A stretch of 64,000 nt of DNA from Hemerocallis citrina (lineage: Eukaryota > Streptophyta > Magnoliopsida > Asparagales > Asphodelaceae). The translations under genes were made by a program, and so were the position numbers. The notes beneath the pieces were generated by a model. It was given only the letters and a program-made list of their open reading frames with translations, was not told the origin of the DNA and made no database searches. Positions 10,370-22,100 of the stretch are shown piece after piece; positions within the stretch are counted from its first letter, which is position 1, and the number at the start of each line of letters is the position of its first letter. The stretch spans positions 107,639,549-107,703,548 of the forward strand of contig CM030368.1 of the NCBI GenBank assembly GCA_017893485.1, written 5' to 3'.

Positions 10370-11490
10370 CTTAAATCCCCAATATTTCTTCATTTCTCCC
10401 TCACTCTCTCTTAAATCCCAAATTGAAATTCAACTCCGCCGTCCCCGCCGTTCCCGACGTCCAAATTGCTCAAAATTCCTACAGATTTCAAAACCCCCAA
10501 ATCGATGTTGTCGTCGCTATCATGTCGCCGTCGCCAACAAAAATCCCTCCAACCTCTAATTTCTCAAAATTCCCTCCAAATCAAAAACCCTACAGATCTC
10601 AAAACCCCAAAATCTCTCAAAATCCCAAATCAAATCCCGTAACCATTGCCGTCGTCGTCCCATCGATGTCGCTATCGTCATCGATGTCGCCATTGTCGTC
10701 TGCAGGAATCAGGTACAATACTGTGTATGGTTTTTATTTTATTTTGGGTTTTGTTAGTTGGTTGATTGTTTATGTGGGTTTTGGTTTATGTGGGTTTTGA
10801 TTATTTATGCAGGTACAATACTACTCTGAGGTTGTTTCTGACGTGCATTCAGAACAACTTGGAGGCTGCAATGTGCTTGCAGGTACTCTATGATGCATAT
10901 TATTATTATGGGATTTATGGATATTTGTTATCACAATGTGCACTTGAATTGAGATTTAAGGAGATTGATTTTGATGTATAGATTTTTTGTTGGTGGAATG
11001 TAAAAGAATGGTTTGTTGTATAATGGTGTCTACCGTATTAGTTCATTCTGTGATCACTTTTTTGTGTTCACTTCATATTTCCTCTTACTGGATTTTAAGG
11101 TAGTTCAATAACTAAAAGAAAAGACAAAAACCAACACTTATCAAGACAAGAAGTTTACGAATGCTTTATATGCTGTATGCATCTCTATATGTGTTGGTTA
11201 TCTTAATTTTAAATAAATAGTAAAAGGTACTGTTGGTAACTTATATTGTTGCTAAATTGGATTTGTATAGTTTATTAGATGTTATTGCAGCCTATGATTG
11301 TTAGCAGTATGTTCTCCTTGAATTTGCTCTTCTTCTTTTTTTCCAAGTGACTTTTCAATTGTGTAAGTACCTTAGTTGACTGAATGATATAGTTAATGCT
11401 CGATGAATCTGGTTTACTTTTTAATTTAATTTAAAGATAATTCATATCATATATAATCTTTCTATAACAACATGCTGTCATCTTTCTGCA
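10370..11490 (+). other. Left part of the CACTA-like remnant, no clear gene
   Basis: From 10390 to 10710 the plus strand is C-rich with low-complexity Pro/Ser/Asn codons, like a plant 5' leader. From 10710 onward it is T-rich and intron-like, with several TGCAG acceptor-like sites. No conserved domain is recognisable; a 125-codon ORF at 10423-10800 is probably chance. Confidence 0.4.
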
Positions 11491-11491
11491 G

Positions 11492-11777
11492 TGAATGTCT
11501 ATGTTCCAAAAGATAGAGTTACAAATCTACTTCAGGGATATGGATTTGTGGAATTTTGTAGTAAAGAAGATGCTAATTATGTAAGTATTATAAGGATGAC
11601 TATCTCCCAAGGAGTCCTTGAGCTTTTTTTTTATATCATAAACGGTGGGAGTCCTTGAGCTTTTACTTCATCTGTTATTCACAGAAATGACTCATCCTTC
11701 TTTGATTTTGCATCTGTTCAGGCTATCAAGATATTAAACATGATCGAACTTTATGGGAAGCAATACCTGTGAACAAG
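11492..11777 (+). pseudogene. SF3B4: Captured fragment of the splicing factor 3B subunit 4 gene
   Basis: Two exon-like pieces match the first RNA-recognition motif of SF3B4 (SAP49), a U2 snRNP protein that helps position the branch site. Exon a (11492-11580) encodes [19 protein letters not shown] and ends exactly at GTAAGT. Exon b (11722-11777) follows a TTCAG acceptor, encodes AIKILNMIELYGK, and ends AACAAG before GT. The intron is kept, so the piece came from genomic DNA rather than mRNA. One base is missing in exon b after the GGGAAG codons, shifting the frame to a stop. I recognise no neighbouring SF3B4 exons before or after. It is non-functional as a protein gene. Confidence 0.78.
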
Positions 11778-13221
11778 GTTTGTTTATTTTAGAAATTTTT
11801 CTTGTCTCTTTACCCATACCTTGTATCCTCACTTCCTAGGTGCCAGAGGGTAAATAAGAAGAAAGCTATTGAATAGACCTTAAAAGGCAAACCATCTGGC
11901 ACTTGTGCCCATACTTGTCTGGAGGTATGTGTAGTATTATGTCTACAAATCATACATGTAAAAACGGAGTTCTAATGGATTGAAATAGTGGTGTTCTCAA
12001 AACAAGAGAGCCTACAAGGTGACTTCTAAGCTGGAGTTGTTGTCACCTTCTATCATCAAATCAGTGACATGTAGAAGAGTAATTAAATTTTGTATTTTAA
12101 ATCTAGAAATATGGTTACAAATTGAAGTTTCTATTGACTATAATTGAAAAAACTTATACTTCTTCTACATTCTAAGTTTAATAAAACATAGAAAAGCAGG
12201 GTGGCCTCCATCTCCATGGGGACAAAGATCCCAACTCTTTAGCTTTGCAGATTTATTGACACATTCATTTCAGTCTGTAAATGATATTGGTCATTTTAAA
12301 TATATGTAATCATATACAACTTTCCTGTTACGTACTAAAATTTGAGAAGTGTCTAATAATTGATGTGTTTTACATAAACTAACTTTTCTTTATGTCTTAA
12401 TTAATTATTAAATTTTTTCGCTCAAAAAGGAATCAAAATCTCTATCTTCAGCTGTCTCTACTCCATCATTATCTTCTTTTGATATACAACTCATGAGTTA
12501 GAAATTTGGGTGTGTTTTGTCTTCTATATATTGCATGTTTGATATCCCTCCACGTAATATTGGTGCACAATGATCGTTGATCTAGTTAATCTCGTCTATA
12601 GAAATAGCTGCTAGCTACGGTTCTTGCTATAGCCGCCAGCTACTGTTCTTAAACTGAAAATTTATTGATGATAGATACAGTTTGAAAACCGTGTATGCTT
12701 CTTAAAGTACATAATTTTAATCGTTTATCGCATCCAGTTGTAGCTGTCTATACAAAAATCAACCTGCCTTTGACAAATATTAAACCTTGGTTACCAACAT
12801 AAGAGTGCAAGAAGTACTTAGTTGTAATTATTGCATTTGAATTCATATACTTGATTTCTAGGAGGTGTCTCAGATAAATAGGATTTACTGGTATAACTCT
12901 CAAAAGTCTTCTAATGGATTTATACAAAGAGAAGCTGAGATTAATGATGGGGGCAACAAAGATGGTAAAGGGAGAATAGACGTGACTGTTTATATACCTG
13001 ATTTGATTTCTTTGAGAGCTAGCTATAGGTTTTTTTATACCCCCTCTATCTATACATTATATTAAAGTCTGCAATGTAATTTGTTGTATTTAAGGAGATA
13101 CCTACATATGTATAGATATCTATCTGTATATGAAGTTCAGAAAATTTAAAAAAAACCAAATAACAGTCCAATATATACTTGAACTTTAAATAAACCTAAT
13201 CTAATCTATAACTATAACTTA

Positions 13222-13263
<42 letters not shown>

Positions 13264-14128
13264 AACTAACATTTAAATCCTAACTAACTAAGCCTAATCA
13301 AGTATGTCAGAATAGAGACTTGGAGCTCTGTGTCGATCGAGCGGATGATTTTATTTCTAACTTATTTCAGTATGAAAGTTGTAGATCAATGAGTCAGCTT
13401 CGGAACAAAGGGTCACACATCCAAATTTTACATCCGTAGCCTCAGATATGGTTAATGTTTTCCTACATAAGCGTGCAGAATTTGAGAACAAATTCTGTAT
13501 ATGCATGTTTCTCAAAGAGCTTTATAATTTGATGCACTAGTGCCGGTTTTCTTGGAGCCATGGAAGGATATATTTTTCAAACTTTGCTGCATTGGTAGGT
13601 TCATTATAGAAAGTGGGGCAAGGCTTCAAGAACTCTTGTAGGATATACACTCCTAACGAGCATGTACATAACAGATGAGGGAAAAGTTTGATGTTTACGA
13701 AATTATATATAGTTTGGACCTTTCATTTCTACATTGCACCTTCAAAATGTTTATAAGCAATCAACGCAGTCTTTATCTCAAGTGCAGATATCAGATATGT
13801 GTATGAGTAAGGCCAATGCACTTGAGCTCACAGAATATGGAAACTCTTGTTCATTACTTGTCCATTTGATGCAGAAAGTTAGTTTCCTTGACACCAACTT
13901 GTATAAATGAAGTATTAGAAATTCCGAGTTTTATTATAAGCTTTTTGTGATCAAGTTTGAGGGTGGATTAATATATATTAGAAAAGGTACCCTTTGGCAT
14001 GCAAATTCTGTTCTGTTCTCAAGTATTTTAAATTGTTGATTGTTGGAGATAATTTAAATTGTTTATGTTCTGAAGTATTTTTTCTATTGATTGTTGGAGA
14101 TAATTTAATTTTAGGTGTTCAATCACAG
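11778..14128 (+). other. Interior of the CACTA-like remnant, AT-rich
   Basis: This is intron-like or degenerate DNA with no recognisable domain. A 66-codon ORF at 12865-13065 has no family I know. The 40-base G run at 13223-13262 is listed separately. Confidence 0.4.
13223..13262 (+). repeat. Poly(G) run of 40 bases
   Basis: Forty uninterrupted G residues in otherwise AT-rich DNA, with ACTTAC before and AAACTAAC after. Runs this long are rare in plant genomes and are error-prone in sequencing and assembly, so the exact length is doubtful. Confidence 0.9.
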
Positions 14129-14493
14129 GTATTTGGTTCTTGTGCATCTACCTCCAGTCGTACATCCTATCCGGACGTGTTCAAAATGCAAGCCAAGATG
14201 CAGGAAGAGATTGACTGCTTGAAAGATATGATTGCTTCTTTAATCTCCCAACAAAACCACAACTCTAACAATCCAGTACATGGAACTGTAAGTATTCAGC
14301 AAAATTTTATGATATCAGTATGAAATTTAACTATTGCATTTGACTGGTGTGGTGACTAGTGTAGTGAATAAACTAATAAGTGACACTATTGTGAAATATA
14401 CAGGGCCAGCGAATTACATCGACTCCTAGCCACGCACATACATCTGGGAAAAATATCAATGAGAATGAAAGCAATGCCGAGCCACACCAGTAG
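14129..14493 (+). pseudogene. C-terminal exons of an En/Spm-type (Ptta-like) transposase
   Basis: An exon from about 14129 encodes a Ser-rich stretch and then a coiled coil (MQAKMQEEIDCLKDMIASL), ending at 14287 before GTAAGT. A 116-bp intron (14288-14403) with GT and AG ends joins in phase 0 to a short last exon ending at the TAG at 14491-14493. A short coiled coil near the C-terminus followed by a small final exon is usual for plant CACTA accessory transposases. The N-terminal domain is not found in the window, so the call rests on context, motif style and splice signals. Confidence 0.45.
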
Positions 14494-14775
14494 ACTTTGC
14501 CAAAGTTTAGTTTTATTTGGACTTTAATCTTTTTATGTTTTATCGAAACTGAATTTATATTTTGTTAAAGAAACTGATGTATAACGTATATATTTCTAAC
14601 TCTTGGTATGGCCGTTTTTAGACAAGTAATTATTGTTTATTGTGGTCCATGATTATATAGTTGTTTATTATGCTGCTATTAGTGATTTTAAGATTTGAAC
14701 TTTCAAATTTGATGTGACTACAGATATTTTGAATTTGTGACCTATTTTTAAAATAGTGGGGAAAAACCTGAAACC

Positions 14776-15235
14776 CCCTATCAATGCGTTTTGAGATAAA
14801 TATGCCGGGATAGATATCGATCCACCAAACGTGGTGAATTATTTAAAAAAAAGAAATTGAACCTATCCCAGCGTTTAGGAACGCCAGTATAGGATATCGA
14901 AATTATTTAAAAAATATACAACGACGTTCACAAAATGCCGGCGCATGTGTCTATCACGGCATTTATGAAGCGCCGTAATTGACCTACGACTTGTAACAGC
15001 AGTCTAAAAAAGCGTCGTAATAGACCTACGACTTGTAACGGCAGTCTAAAAAAGCGCTGTTATAGACCTACGACTTGTAATGATGGTCTAAAAAAGTGCC
15101 GTTATAGACCTATGGTTTGTCCCAACGCTCGATACAACGACGTTACATGCGGTATTATTATTATCGCCGCTATCAGCTATAGCAGCGTTTATAAACGCCG
15201 CCATATACCAAAAAAAACGCCACTATAGCTCTAGT
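14776..15235 (+). repeat. CACTA subterminal repeats
   Basis: The phrase GACCTACGACTTGTAACGGC and close variants recurs at about 14983, 15024, 15065 and 15106, roughly 41 bp apart. Related GCCGTTATAG, CGCCGCTAT and GCCACTATAG motifs occur in both orientations. Such arrays next to an element end bind the accessory transposase in En/Spm elements. The outermost bases near 15235 (GCTCTAG) only loosely match a CACTA end (expected TAGTG), so the end is decayed or placed slightly off. Confidence 0.6.
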
Positions 15236-15287
15236 CGTTTGTGGTGCATACACCACAATATTTTTCTATCTCGGCCTGGAAGCCATT

Positions 15288-15420
15288 TAGGCAGTTGCTT
15301 TCGCCTACCACATGAAATTGAAGTTCCCAACAACAGTAGGTGTAGGCCAAGTTGTAAGGAGCCAACATGCAGCACGATCATTCTACACTGCTACAATGGT
15401 GGGCTTGGTTCTCTCCCTCT
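15288..15420 (+). pseudogene. T2 protease-RT linker fragment
   Basis: The plus strand encodes AYHMKLKFPTTVGVGQVV followed by HAARSFYTATM, the conserved segment between protease and reverse transcriptase in Tat pol. The element at the start of the window has the same segment. The longer ORF to 15698 loses similarity after about 15420, where the internal deletion must lie. Confidence 0.65.
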
Positions 15421-15979
15421 ACGCCATAGAGCTATCATCGGAAAGCAGTCACAGTAAGTCCAAGCCCGTAAACAAGCTTGAAGCCACCACCATAGAAAAT
15501 TCTACCAAGAACTCCCAAACCTACCAAGTCATCTCTCACCAGGTCCAAATTCGTACTCATCAGAATACAGTAATAAAACTGAATCCCTCACCTGAAGCCA
15601 TTCCACTCATACAACGGGAAGAAATAATCATCCTTAAAAACATTGGCGAACTTGAAGATCTCCCGTCTCTCTGCAAAACTAGGGGAGTCCCGCTCTAAAA
15701 CAGGTAAGTCTAGGCAAGTTCTACCAAGTTGTCCTCTATATAGTTTCAATATTTTGTAATAAAAGCCGGCCATTAAAGCAACTATTTTGTTTTATTCATC
15801 AATAAATACCGCTTTTGTTACTGGTCACTGCATGTAATAAAGGCCAGTCACTAGAGCAGCTAGTTAGTTTTATTCTCTAATAAAATTTAGTATTAATTTT
15901 TGCAGAATTATTGTACAATTCTACGGATGCATACAATGAATCAAACACCAAGAGTACTCCTAAAAATGGCAACGAAAAT

Positions 15980-16893
15980 TCATTAAAAGCTCTTTACAAG
16001 ACGCGTTTGGAGTTCCTACCCAAGTCTCGCAGTTACTATAGCAATTTTCTACGAAGCAAGTTCAGAGTTCAACTCTTCATTCGATCTACTCCTGAAACTT
16101 GTTAATAGCTTAACGACAGGTTCAGAGTTCATACCCATGGATCGAAGTTGCTTTAGCAACCGACAATCAAGCACGTTAAGAGCTCAAATCGTCATTCAAT
16201 CTGATCCTGCAACTTGTTAAACCCATAAATTAATAAGTTTGGAATCCATATCTATGCCTTGAAGTTTCTTTAGAAACCTGCAATCAAGAACGTTTAGAGC
16301 TCAACTCGTCATTCGATCTGTTCCTGAAACATGTTAAATTTTCTTAAAGATGGATTAGTGGTCCATAATCGTGGATCACAGTTACCCCAACAAACCTACA
16401 AAGAAGCAAGTTTCGAAGTTCAACTCTCCACTCGAAGTGACTCAAACAATTTGTTGGAGGACCCGTACAGCATGTTCGGAGTCCAACTCCCTTCTAAAGT
16501 TGCTCCTACAACTAGCTAAGTACAAAACGGCAAGTCCGAAGTCCAACTCTCCCCAAGAGCAGCTCCTACAACTAGCCAACCCCCAAGACAACAAATCACA
16601 TGACAAGGTACCGGCAAGTAAAAGATTTCTTATTTTATAAACAACAAGTTTCGTCGCAACTGTAAAATTACTATGAGTCCATGTTTCATGCCTAAGCATA
16701 GCTACAAAAATCTTGCAAACACTATGCAACAAGTTGTCCTTCCAGCTACACAAAAGAGGGATATTTGCTTAAGAGACACAAACCTCGTCATCGGCCTCCT
16801 GCTAGCTAACAGCTCCCCAAGGCCGCATCAACTCTTGACGATGAAATTCAAGACAAGTCTTCCTTACGTGGGCAAGCTCCAAGTTTTTCCTAC
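15980..16893 (+). repeat. Degenerate tandem repeats of the T2 3' region
   Basis: Phrases such as TTCAGAGTTCAACTCTTC, CATTCGATCTGTTCCTGAAAC and ACCTACAACTAGC-like words recur roughly every 110-130 bp with much divergence. The position matches the 113-bp array of T1 and the 60-bp array of T3, but the unit sequence differs. Small ORFs here are not genes. Confidence 0.5.
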
Positions 16894-17490
16894 TGTAATA
16901 TCACGGACGAATATTACCTTGTATAAATTACTATTTTATTATTATTTTATTATTATTTTGTTTTAATTCCAAAATCAAATTATTTTGGTGATTTTCGCCG
17001 GTTTGTCCACAAACATTGTCTGCGCGCATATATCGGTCGGTGTACATCCGAAGTACATCAAATTGGTAGCGCAATCCTCCGAATTGATAGTAAAACTTAT
17101 TTTATTATTATTTTCAAATTAAACTATTTTATGAGGATTATATAAGAATTTTTGGTATACACATACACACATTGTATTGTACCAAATTAGTACATTATAC
17201 AAAATGTGTAGTATGCACTCTTGGACAAGGCACTAATCTTGTCATGACAAACCTAATTAGATAATTAGGGTTTTATTTAGTGGCTAAACTAGGATTTTTG
17301 TATGCATGAGAAGATTAAGGTAAAAACCCTTCTAGAAACCTTATCTTTTCACCATGCTTCCAACTCACACCTAGCCCATACCTCCACCTCACCCCTACCC
17401 TCCTACAAGGCATGGCCGGCCTCACCTTCTCCAAGGGGTTTTGTGCAAAATGTGAAGTGCACTTTTGCACTCTCCACCCTTCTCTTCACC

Positions 17491-17498
17491 TATAAATA
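17491..17498 (+). promoter_or_regulatory. TATA box of LTR1
   Basis: TATAAATA followed by a C-rich stretch, about 600 bp into the LTR. It is followed by an A/G-rich leader, as in LTR2 and LTR3. Confidence 0.55.
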
Positions 17499-18239
17499 CC
17501 CCCTCCTTCTCCACTTGTCTCACTTTTTACAAAACAAAAGAAAGGAAAGGAAAAGAAAGAGAGAACCTCATTCTAAATTGAGAGTTTTTCTTGTAGGTCT
17601 TCCTAGGAGTTCTAGGAGCTTAGGGGAAGGAGAAGTATAAGCAAGCAAGTCCTTCCAACAAACAAAAATTAGGTGGGGGTTCTCCACTTGTTCTTTTGTT
17701 TGTTGAGTTATTGATTTTTGGCTTCTTCTTCTTCTTGTCTTCCTTGTTTTGTTTTCTTTGGTTCTTTTGGGGTGGTTTGTTGTGATGATGTTGTATGTGG
17801 TTCTTATTTGGTATGTTTGTGGATGTTAAAGGAAATAATCACATAAAATGAAATGGAAACAAATGGTAATGCTAAATAGACATAAAGATTGAATCTTTGT
17901 AGTAGTAGTAGTTGTTTTTGTGTTTATTAATTGGACTAAAATGACATATGCATATGGACTTGTACATACAACCATTTGGGGTTGTAGGACTTGAATGTGA
18001 ACTCATACATAAAGCATATGGACTTTGCATACAACCATTTTGGTTGTAGGACATACATTGAACTTGGGACTAAAAAGAAATCACATGTTGGTTGAACCAA
18101 AATGGAGGGTTCTTACTTTATTTTATTATTATTTATTTTCTTTTATAATCTTAAGTAAGAAAGAACCCATTGTAGATGTTAATTCTAATTATGAAAAAGA
18201 AACTAATCTAAATCACTAGTTGTAGAATGATTAAAAAAG

Positions 18240-18690
18240 ATCTCGTTTTATGATCAATAGTAATAATAAGAAATAGATGCTAATAAAGATTTAGTAGATA
18301 TTTTAGTAGTAGATGTTTTATGTTTAAATAAGGTAGTAGTAGTAGATGTGTATGTTTCAAATAAAGTAGTAGTAGTGGATGTTAAAATGAAGTAGTCGTA
18401 GACGTTATGTTATGCAAAATTTTGGTAGATGCTTATGGTTAAGATAAAGTAGTAGTAGTAGATGTGTATGTTCCAAATAAAATAGTTGTAGTAGATGTCT
18501 ACACAAAATTGTAGAAATGTTTATGTTTTTATAAAAGTGGTAGTAGATGCTTATGTGTTAAAATAAAGTAGTTTAGTAGTAGATGTTTATGTTTAGATAA
18601 AGATTTTAGTAGAAGTTTTAGTAGTAGATGTTATGTTGTAGTAGATGTTGTGTTTAATTAAATTGTAGTAGATGCATATGAATATTAAAT
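18240..18690 (+). repeat. TAG-rich repeats in LTR1
   Basis: Phrases built on GTAGTAGTAGATG followed by TTATGTTTAAATAAAG recur every 40-60 bp with variation. No coding meaning is seen. Confidence 0.75.
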
Positions 18691-18718
18691 GGATGGTTAT
18701 GCTTATATTGAAGTAAGA

Positions 18719-19131
18719 ATCTATACTTAGATGGTTGTAGGAAAGTTGTATACCATGCTAGATTAATTTATCTATACTTAGATGATTGTAGGAAAGTTGT
18801 ATACCATGCTAGATTAATTTATCTACACATAGATGGTTGTAGGAAAGTTGTATACCATGCTAGATTAATTTATCTATACTTAGATGGTTGTAGGAAAGTT
18901 GTATACCATGCTAGATTAATTTATCTATACTTAGATGGTTGTAGGAAAGTTGTATACCATGCTAGATTAATTTATCTACATTTAGATGGTTGTAGGAAGG
19001 TTGTATACCATGCTAGATTAATCTATCTATACTTAGATGATTGTAAGAAAGTTGTATACTATGCTAGATTAATTTATCTATACTTAGATGATTGGAGGAA
19101 AGTTGTATACCATGCTAGATTAAATAAATAC
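18719..19131 (+). repeat. 51-bp tandem array in LTR1 (8 copies)
   Basis: Units holding CTATACTTAGATGGTTGTAG, then AAGTTGTATACCATGC, start at 18721, 18772 and onward in 51-bp steps with few substitutions. From 19132 to about 19720 it grades into looser repeats based on CATGCTTAGTTAGTAGA. Confidence 0.92.
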
Positions 19132-22100
19132 TCATGCTTAAGTTAGTAGGTAATGACATTCATACTTAAGTTAGTAGATGCTCATGCATAATGATGTTCA
19201 TGCTTAGTTAGTATACATTCATGCTTAGATGATACCCATGCTTAGATAAGTATATGTTCATACTAAATGTCATTCATAGTAGACGTTCATGCTAAATATT
19301 CATGCTTAGTTAGTAGACATTCATGTTTAGATGATATCCATGCTTAGATAGGTATATGTTCATACTAAATGTTATTCATAGTAGATGTTCATGCTAAATA
19401 TTCATGCTTAAGTTAGCAGGTGTTCATGCTTAATGGCACTCATGCTTAAGTTAGTAGATGCTCATGCATAATGATGTTCATGCTTAGTTAGTAGACATTC
19501 ATGCTTAGATGATATCCACGCGTAAGTAGTGTATGTTCGTGCCTAAATATTGTTCAAGATCGAGCTTGAAGATACTCATGTTTAACAAATGCCATGTTTA
19601 GATTAAGGTAGGAATTAATCTACCATGCTTAGAATGTTGTAGGAGTTATAATTCATGCTTAGAATATTGTAGGAGTTATAATTCATGCTTAGAATATTGT
19701 AGGTTAATACTAATTATATATCCATGCTTGGGTTGTGATGATTAATCATGTTAAGTAATGAAGATCCATGCTTAAGGTGGTAGTAGAGATATATACTCTA
19801 AGTAGTAAGTATTCACGCTCAAGTTGTAACTTATGCTTGACTATAGTAAACTTCATGTTTGGATCATAGTGATTATTCATGCTTAAGCTTGATATAAGCA
19901 CATGCTTAAATCATATTCGTACTTAGGAGTATTGTGGTGGGTGGTTATGTTATGTACCATAATTAGATTATCATAGGTAGATGCTTGCAATTGTATGCCA
20001 TGCTTAAGGTGCTATAGGTTGAAGTAATAAGGAAAGAATCATGTTGAAATTGTAATGATGACTACCTTGTGGTAGTTAATGTTAGTAAGGAGCCATACGT
20101 GCTTGAGGGGCATAGGGTGGCATCCTAGTTAAATAAGGAAGCGGACGTATGTTCCAGGTTGTCCTAGTCAACTTCGAAAAGAACCCATGGACTCTAGTTG
20201 TGGGAGGTCCTAGTTGAAATTTGACCAAGCCATGGGGACATTCCCCATCCGTAGGGGTAAAAAGGATTAGAAAGATCATTAGTAATAGTTAGTTCGATAA
20301 AGGTTATTAAGTTGCTTTCGGGCTTCTCATGGGTAGAATACCTATCATAGACTATTAGTAGATTCTTCTGTTGCTTCTAATGATAGAAGATCGAGTTGCT
20401 AGTATACACGTTTGGTTACTCTAGGTTTGATTACTTGTATGGTTGTTTGCATATAGTTGTCTCGTACGTGGCTCGACCGGCCCGTGCGTAGCTGTTGGTC
20501 ATCATACGTAGCTTATTGGCTCGTATGTGGTTAGTTACCCGTATGTAGCTTATTAGCTAGTACGCAATTGTTGTGCTCATCTAGGGTAATATTACTACCC
20601 TAGGGCTATCGACCATCAAGACATATGTTTTCTTACCCCTAAGGAACTGTGGAGGAGTCACTCCTTGTGTACCGTCGGATCTTAACCAGTGTAGGTTGAT
20701 CGAGGACCGGAGTATAGACAGAATCCAAGTTCAGGGTAGCGGCATGCATGAATGTTCGCATGGCCGGGGTCTTGGATCGATGGGCCAGGGACCGGATCCG
20801 GAAGGGTTCTGGTAAGTCTAGGTTGAGCAGCCTAGTAGAGTTGTCTTGCGAAGTCTAATTTAAGGCCTAGCATGTTGTGTTTATAATATTTTCATCCTAG
20901 GATTGTTCGAGTTAGGGACATCATTAAGGTAGTGACTTATAAAGATCATTTACTTAGACCCTTTGCCGAAAAGAGAGGAGTTGGTTGTAGGGGGCGCCTT
21001 ACGACCAACTTGTCCCTTGAGGCAGGCCTTAGGTGGTTATATTGGGTTGTACCTTCCCGTCAAAGGGATACGTACGGTGGCGTCTCACGAATTGGGAGCA
21101 CGGGTTGCGTATCTCGCGCTGTTAATTCCTGAAGTACCGTGGCTTGGGGTGCCACAGGATGCATTGTGCAGTCCTACGCTTGCGAGACCCCAGGGGTGCC
21201 ACAGGGCAGGCTTCGTGCTACCCTACGCTTGCGAGACCCTATGATTTTGGATTTTGGAATGAAGCCCGATACATTGGGTTCGTCTGGTTTTTTAGTGAGG
21301 TCCGGTTAGCCGGGTTGCAGTGGCAAACATGGACACCACTGGCGGACTGCATTAGTGGGACTTGACCACGTCTGCAACCTCATCAGTCACGTTGTATCTG
21401 TCAGGAACAGGTTGTGTACAATTAGAATTCATAACGCTGGTTCAAATCCCTATATATGGAGAAACGGCTTGAGAAGGGTCGCATGTAGTATGGGCTGCAT
21501 GTTGCATCGGAGACTCGCTGACATTAGAATAGGAGCATCCTAGTTCTAGTTAAATATCGCATTAGAGTCTAGTCATAGCACTCACGAACACTTAAACTAC
21601 ACCAACACCATTGCCATATTTTGTATGTTGTTTGGGAGATTCGCTGCTTTGTTATCAGCCTTTAAGCATCAGTGAATACTGACGTCCCCACTTCCATAGG
21701 TACTGGATCGCCGAAGTACAAGGGCGAGATTCAGGAGGACTCAAGGCAAGGAAAGCAAGGAGTCAATGTCATATTTAGTTCCGCTGTAATATGTGTGTTG
21801 ATTATCTATTAGTTGAAAAGTACTCAAGTGAGAGTTACCAAGTGTTGTTCTTCATTCCTTGTACTCTGATGTAAGATGTTGAAGGTTGTAATACTTGGAA
21901 ATGTAAAGGTAATATTGTAACTCTATTGTAATGTATTGCAGTTGTATAATATTCAGACTTGTAATACATTGGGTGTCGAATAAAAATTTTAAATTCTCCT
22001 GTTTTTCTGTGTATTGTGACTAATTGAACAAAAGGTCTTGGCTCGTGTCTCGATTTTCCCAGTATACGGAAATCGAGGCGCTACACTTACCAACTTTCAC

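Larger units (their letters stand above)
10365..15238 (+). mobile_element. CACTA (En/Spm)-like transposon remnant carrying host exons
   Basis: The right side (14776-15235) has short degenerate repeats typical of CACTA subterminal regions, and 14129-14493 looks like the last exons of an En/Spm-type accessory transposase. The left end is not visible as a matching inverted terminus, so the left limit is set only by the end of LTR A. Between these lie a fragment of a host splicing-factor gene, intron-like AT-rich DNA and a long G run. I read it as a decayed, possibly non-autonomous element that captured host sequence, inserted in Tat element T2. Confidence 0.5.
16894..22085 (+). repeat. Solo LTR (LTR1), 5.19 kb, probably Tekay/Del-like
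   Basis: It begins TGTAATATCACGGACG and ends ATCGAGGCGCTACA, with no internal retrotransposon domains between. The flanking five bases are CCTAC on the left and CTTAC on the right, a target duplication with one mismatch. DNA on both sides is T2 3' sequence. It has a TATA box at 17491-17498 and AATAAAAA near 21980. Several internal tandem arrays inflate its length. The start resembles the LTRs at 22482 and 26198. The lineage is inferred from LTR style and length only. Confidence 0.7.

Noticed and set aside
18719..19131. CRISPR-like array
   Set aside because: Units are head-to-tail without spacers, in plant LTR DNA; a minisatellite explains it.
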